Source: Xanthoparmelia taractica (Eukaryota > Ascomycota > Lecanoromycetes > Lecanorales > Parmeliaceae). Taken from it: a stretch of DNA of 11,218 bases. Below, in pieces: positions 8,000 through 11,218 of the stretch. Under the pieces are notes generated by a model. That model was not told where the DNA came from, ran no database searches, and saw only the letters and a list, made by a program, of their open reading frames with translations. Each line of letters opens with the position of its first letter. Position 1 is the stretch's first letter. The stretch covers positions 1 through 11,218 of the forward strand of contig JANQBS010000619.1 in assembly GCA_033085395.1 (NCBI GenBank). The letters run 5' to 3'. The translations under genes and the position numbers were made by a program.

Positions 8000-8900
8000 A
8001 GAAATATAGATACGATATAGAAATATTAAAATCTTTTCTTTCATATTAGCAAGCTTATCGGCGTATAGCGTCTTTATATATCTTAAAGCATAATTAAAAT
8101 CATTCTTGAAATAGCTTATAAAGATAATTATTTGAGATTTGAGAAGTCTTATAAGAAGATTTCGAATATCTAATATATTTATAAATTAATTAAATATCTC
8201 CGGCAATACATTAGATTCTACTCTCAATACCTTATTCTCCAAATACGTCAATATCGCCCTTATAACTCTCTGTAGCCAATCGAGTCTCCGCCAGTGCCGT
8301 TTTATACACTCACTCTAAATTTTATTTTAACACTCTTAAAATTAGTAAATAAGACGTTCGATATTATTCTTTCTGTGATAGATAAGTTTATAAAGAAGGT
8401 AACTTTCGTGCCTAATAAAAAGAATTACTCTATCGCTTAATAAGCTACTATATTACTTAATAGACTTAATATTATAAACTAAGAAATTTTAAAGGTTTTG
8501 CTTACGGATCGTGATAGAAAGTTCTTTTCTAAGCTTTGGTCGAAGCTCTTTAAGAAGCTTAAAGTGAACTTACTTTATTTAATTATTTATTATCTTTAGA
8601 CGAATAAAAGTAGCGAGAGAACTAATTAAATAGCGGAAATAGTATTACGATTCTATCTATATATTATATAGAATCTCGCTCTCTAACCGTTAGTTCTTTT
8701 ACGAATATAAGCTCTACTCAATAACTCGATCTTAACTACAATTAACAATAAAACCTTCAACGAACTAATTTACGGATTTCAACTTAACAGGCCACTTGAT
8801 CTACTTAGAGAAGTCACTATATCTCTATTACAGTCTATCGTTACCCGCATTTAGATAGCTAACGTTATTTCATTTGCTTAGATAAATTAAAAACATCACT
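8000..8900 (+). pseudogene. Integrase: zinc-binding domain and catalytic core
   Basis: It would insert the DNA copy into the genome. The N-terminal HHCC zinc site is recognisable by spacing (H-x3-H then C-x2-C), but all four ligands are Tyr: 8117 and 8129 (CAT to TAT), 8219 and 8228 (TGC to TAC). The core follows: S-P-P-V-P-F-Y-T-L-T-L-N-F-I (8288-8326), with Asn at 8318-8320 where the first catalytic Asp is expected. The second Asp is kept in L-T-D-R-D-R-K-F (8501-8524, Asp at 8507), and Glu is kept in S-S-E-R-T-N (Glu at 8615). Asp 8507 to Glu 8615 spans exactly 35 intervening residues, the D-35-E spacing. L-L-N-N-S (about 8714-8728) and Y-G-F-Q-L-N-R-P-L-D-L-L (about 8771-8806) complete the domain. 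Confidence 0.92.
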
Positions 8901-9140
8901 ATAATAGAAAGTATTAATTAATGTTTCTCAAGCAGGGCGATTGAGCTTATTTACGACTACATAAAGACTATTTCATCCCTACCACTACTATCATCACCAT
9001 TAAGCTATCTCAACAGTATATTGATCCTTTCGAAATACTATAGAAGATCGGCAAATAGGCCTACAAATTAACTATTTCAAGGCATTAAAATATATATTTA
9101 GTTTTCAGCATTGCTTAATTAGAGCCTGCCCCTACTTCTA
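8900..9140 (+). pseudogene. Integrase C-terminal GPY/F module
   Basis: The text G-D-[stop]-A-Y-L-R-L-H-K (from about 8938, stop = former Trp, TGG to TGA), then Q-Q-Y-I-D-P-F-E-I-L (about 9011-9042), then V-F-S-I-A-[stop]-L-E-P-A-P (about 9100-9132) matches the C-terminal DNA-binding module of chromovirus integrases. The G-P-F motif here reads D-P-F (GGT to GAT, G to A). It links the catalytic core to the chromodomain. Confidence 0.85.
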
Positions 9141-9223
9141 GCTCTAACTCGTATAGCCGTTTTATTCCTAATTAGCCAGATAATATATATATAAAAGAGA
9201 ATACTAATAAGTATAAGTCTTAG

Positions 9224-9387
9224 GAAGTAGAGCGAATTCTTAATAAGCGAGTTATTCGAAAAGATAGAGGCTTTATCACGTAGTATCTTATTAGATGGTT
9301 AAGATACGGGCCTAAATATGACTAGTGATATAACGTCAGAGATCTTATTAACTCCGATGACTTAGTATAGCAATATGAGGATGCAAT
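9224..9387 (+). pseudogene. Chromodomain at the integrase C-terminus
   Basis: The text E-V-E-R-I-L-N-K-R-V-I-R, then Q/stop-Y-L-I-R-W-L-R-Y-G-P-K-Y-D, then Y-N-V-R-D-L, and L-V-*-Q-Y-E-D-A has the chromodomain layout: three strands, W-x-x-Y-G-P core, C-terminal helix. In chromoviruses this module reads methylated histone H3K9 and steers insertion to heterochromatin. The first Trp of the core (R-W-L) is kept; the second (usual D-x-W-Y-N) is now TGA. The preceding linker (about 9130-9220) is Ser/Pro/Asn-rich. After 9387 the frame continues to about 9598 without a recognisable domain. Confidence 0.9.
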
Positions 9388-9598
9388 CGCTACTGCTAAT
9401 GTTATTTGAATTACGGTATCTTCGTAAGCTTAAAAAACACACTTAATATTATAATAAATACTATATTCTTATAACACTCACATTACATCTACTTATCTTA
9501 TCGCTATATTCAAACGACTCAACGAGTATTACTAATCGGGAATTATTTTCCTTTACTCGATAGCGTTTATATGATTATTGGAGGGAGATATTAATTAA

Positions 9599-9705
9599 TA
9601 ATTGTGTTGTTGTTGTTGTATATTCTAATTACTTCTACACTATATACTTTTAGCGATATCTAAGCAAGCGAGGTCGCTTGTTTTTTTCTTATTATTGTGG
9701 GATGT
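9599..9705 (+). other. Untranslated stretch before the 3' LTR: TTG repeat, hairpin, polypurine region
   Basis: It contains a short (TTG)n run (about 9603-9618). A GC-rich near-perfect hairpin follows, CAAGCGA-GG-TCGCTTG (9665-9680), with a T-run after it. A G-rich GTGGGATGT (9697-9705) touches the LTR and is the best candidate for the polypurine tract priming second-strand synthesis, though it is short and interrupted by T. The hairpin keeps CpG and CpA. Confidence 0.5.
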
Positions 9706-9867
9706 TGTCACGGTTTTTCTATATGCCAAAGGCATTTCAAAAGATCGGGGAAGGAACGGGGAAGCTAGGCTAAATTTATATTAGTTTCCCAGCAGATCTC
9801 CGCCACTACGGCCCTTAGAATTCCATAGATTTTTCAACCATCAATCCCAAGATCATTTTCCATGACA
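9706..9867 (+). repeat. 3' LTR (162 bp)
   Basis: It is the partner of 2865-3026, with TGTCACGG at the start and CCATGACA at the end (7 of 8 terminal bases inverted-complementary). It keeps the original TG terminus that the 5' copy lost. It should provide the RNA end and polyadenylation signals; none is unmistakable. Confidence 0.95.
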
Positions 9868-9872
9868 ATAAC
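9868..9872. other. Target-site duplication, right copy (ATAAC)
   Basis: An exact repeat of 2860-2864 touching the 3' LTR. The unoccupied site would have had a single ATAAC here. Confidence 0.93.
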
Positions 9873-10251
9873 GCTCGCAATTACGAATAATATCGTAAAC
9901 TCGTATAAGCCTAACTCTTCTCTTTTAGTTATCGATAATACTATAAAAATATTTAAAAATATTTTTATATTCTTATCTAAATCTTTTAACGTTAAGAAGT
10001 TATATAATCGAAAGAGATTTAAGATTTAATTTAAATTAATAAGAAAGTCGCAAAAATAAAAAGCTAATAATAAGTTTATAGAGTAAATATTTTTATTAGT
10101 ATTAATATTATTTCTAACCTCGCGCGTTATAAGAGATTTATTATATATAAAAATCGATGAACTTAATTATATTATAAAAAACGTTTACTCGACTAGTAAA
10201 GAAGATTCTAAGACTTATTAAAAAGGAAGATTTTTGAATTTAATTCTCTAT
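9873..10251. other. AT-rich RIP-degraded DNA, no recognisable gene
   Basis: Stops occur in all frames. A near-palindrome of A/T runs lies around 9944-9970 (ATAAAAATATTTAAAAATAT...). CpG-containing islets (CTCGCGCG near 10118) persist while CpA and TpG are rare. Before insertion of the retrotransposon this was continuous with the sequence ending at 2864. Confidence 0.55.
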
Positions 10252-10684
10252 TACGAGTCGAAAAGATATGATATCTATTGAATATAGTCGTTTTTAACTT
10301 TTTTTAACTTTTTTTAAAAAATTATATCTTTTTAATCTATTTATAGAATTTTATAATTATATAAGCGTTCGCTTAAGCTTTTTACGTATTTTTAGAATAT
10401 AAAAATTATTACGTAATATATTTATTAAAAACCTAATGAAAGTATCGGATATCCTATATCTTTCGATATGGTATTCGAAAAACTAGTCCCATACCATTAA
10501 ATATACCACACCTTTCCGACCCGTACCTACATATATTAGAAATTTCCTAGATTATTTCATAATATTAGCATATCTTTTAGACTATTTCATAAAAATCAAA
10601 TAATATAATCTTAATATTATATTATATCATGATATGATATCGACACCTTATATTCTAGATTATCCCAGACCTTTCCGACTCGTA
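10252..10684 (+). mobile_element. Small TA-flanked inverted-repeat element (MITE-like)
   Basis: The left end reads TA-CGAGTCGAAAAGATATG and the right end, reverse-complemented, reads TA-CGAGTCGGAAAGGTCTG. The termini align over about 35 bases with mostly G/A or C/T differences, and both are flanked by TA, the target duplication of Tc1/mariner-type transposons. The span is about 430 bp with no coding capacity, so it would be non-autonomous. A third terminus-like copy (TACGGGTCGGAAAGGTGTG, reverse complement of 10507-10525) lies inside, also with TA. The structure may therefore be a 274-bp element joined to a terminal duplicate, or a nested pair. A partial inverted copy is at 703-872. Confidence 0.6.
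10504..10525 (-). repeat. Internal third copy of the inverted terminus
   Basis: CACACCTTTCCGACCCGTA matches the right terminus CAGACCTTTCCGACTCGTA (10666-10684) at all but two positions. It ends in TA, and lies exactly where homology to the 703-872 copy stops. Confidence 0.65.
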
Positions 10685-10850
10685 GCGCGAATAAATAATC
10701 GCAAGTTAAATATCTAATTAAATTAATTAGATTCTTTTATACTTTTATAAAGCTAATAAATAAGAATAAGAAGTTAATAATCTATTATATATTTAATATC
10801 TATAATAGATTATTTAGTTATATTAAGAAAGAGATTCGAAAGTTAAGACG
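10685..10850. other. AT-rich spacer between repeats
   Basis: No gene is visible. It contains a short inverted repeat around 10780-10812 (TAATCTATTATA...TATAATAGATTA). It lies between the small inverted-repeat element and dispersed repeat copy B. Confidence 0.5.
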
Positions 10851-11218
10851 TAAGTAAGTTTCGTGAAAAATTGAACTTCGCGAGATTTTAAAGACGACTC
10901 GTAAGAAGTTAACTATTTATTATAGCGAGACTCAATTAAGTGTGAAATATCTCTATAAATAGATAATACTTTTACGTTTAAATTACGAGAATATAATATA
11001 AAAAGAATCGAATTAAGAAGTTAAGTCTAATTAAATACTTTAAGTAGAAATATATTAAAATACGCTCGAATAAACGTATTAAAATTATTAATATCTTAAT
11101 ATTAGTAATTAGATATAGAGGGATAAACGAGTAAAAAGTCGCGTAGAGTCGCTTAATAATATTATTAATAAGATCGAAAAGACGATAGAAGTATTAAATA
11201 ATAATTAATTTTAGTGAT
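10851..11218 (+). repeat. Dispersed repeat, copy B (368 bp, runs off the window)
   Basis: The reverse complement of 1753-2120, same length, reaching the last base of the window, so it probably continues beyond. Read on the + strand in the frame of 10849, it gives a protein-like string with about 16 stops, nearly all TAA/TAG. If these were Gln codons the result would be a charged, Gln/Asn-rich, helix-prone segment (e.g. R-D-K-R-V-K-S-R-V-E-S-L-N-N-I-I). This is only a hint of former coding, since stops are frequent in any frame of such AT-rich DNA. Family unknown. Confidence 0.75.

Larger units (their letters stand above)
3211..9598 (+). pseudogene. Degraded gag-pol polyprotein
   Basis: One ancestral reading path runs from about 3211 to about 9598. 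It uses the frame of 3211 until about 6358, then +2, then +2 again after the 35-bp duplication, and stays in that last frame to the end. Nearly all in-frame stops fall where Gln (CAA/CAG to TAA/TAG) or Trp (TGG to TAG/TGA) is expected, as in TYYRNYN... of Gag, LRIQALLNNS-like and GDWAYLRLHK-like integrase text. Only three fragments stay open for 70 or more codons (3211-3432, 3523-3885, 5473-5787). Gag and Pol share a frame with no stop or shift recognisable as programmed, so a single fused polyprotein is inferred, as in many fungal chromoviruses. The start is uncertain: 3211 is TTG and no ATG is convincing. The end is the TAA pair at 9596-9601, which could also be mutated codons. Confidence 0.88.
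2865..9867 (+). mobile_element. Complete but inactive Ty3/Gypsy chromovirus (LTR retrotransposon)
   Basis: A 7003-bp element is bounded by two 162-bp LTRs and an exact 5-bp duplication. Its coding order is Gag, protease, RT, RNase H, integrase, chromodomain, which defines a Ty3/Gypsy chromovirus (Metaviridae). The protein text closely resembles polyproteins common in filamentous ascomycetes, for example the RNase H region (AGFIWVLKKIRHLI, YKPGKEHIV) and integrase (TDRDRKF, SSERTNQ). No envelope-like gene follows the chromodomain. It carries two frame changes and stop codons throughout, so it cannot make its own proteins; the intact ends mean it might in principle have been moved by a relative. 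Inferred cause of death is RIP plus small insertions. No family name can be assigned without a repeat database. Confidence 0.95.

Noticed and set aside
9663..9690. Bacterial-style intrinsic terminator (hairpin plus T-run)
   Set aside because: The context is a eukaryotic retrotransposon, so that reading is not appropriate. It is kept only as an unexplained hairpin.
9400..9705. Envelope or other extra gene after the chromodomain
   Set aside because: The frame runs only about 200 bases further with no membrane segment or recognisable domain.
1..11218. Mitochondrial or other organelle DNA because of the high AT content
   Set aside because: A Ty3/Gypsy chromovirus with LTRs and target duplication, and the CpA-specific mutation bias, indicate nuclear fungal DNA.

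Overview
The window looks like nuclear DNA from a filamentous ascomycete (Pezizomycotina-type fungus). It is very AT-rich repeat-graveyard sequence carrying the signature of repeat-induced point mutation (RIP). CpA, and TpG on the other strand, are scarce while CpG survives. In bases 1-600 I hand-counted 23 CpG against 6 CpA and 6 TpG. RIP (mainly CpA to TpA) gives that bias; ordinary decay of methylated CpG would give the opposite. I see no host gene, tRNA, rRNA or CRISPR array.

The centre (2865-9867, 7003 bp) is one complete but dead Ty3/Gypsy LTR retrotransposon of the chromovirus type. It has 162-bp LTRs (2865-3026 and 9706-9867) with near-inverted ends (TGTCACGG...CCATGACA), and an exact 5-bp target duplication ATAAC (2860-2864 and 9868-9872). 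Between them, on the + strand, lies a gag-pol polyprotein. It can only be read by passing through many TAA/TAG/TGA codons, most at places where Gln or Trp is expected. The order is Gag with a Gln-rich tail, a ghost C2H2-type zinc finger, aspartic protease, reverse transcriptase, RNase H, integrase (zinc-binding domain, catalytic core, GPY/F module) and a C-terminal chromodomain. The frame changes twice: at a 2-bp insertion near 6358 and at a 35-bp tandem duplication (6514-6583). Many catalytic or metal-binding residues are replaced by exactly what C-to-T/G-to-A change predicts: D to N in RT, RNase H and integrase, and H/C to Y in the zinc sites.

The flanks (1-2859 and 9873-11218) are even more AT-rich and hold older repeat remnants. 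A 368-bp sequence occurs in inverted orientation at 1753-2120 and 10851-11218. A TA-flanked element with inverted termini lies at 10252-10684, and a partial copy lies at 703-872. The rest of the flanks holds nothing I can recognise.

Inferred history: older repeats were inserted and heavily RIP-mutated; the chromovirus then inserted among them, which fits the heterochromatin preference known for chromodomain integrases; the chromovirus was later inactivated by RIP, a 2-bp frameshift and the 35-bp duplication.
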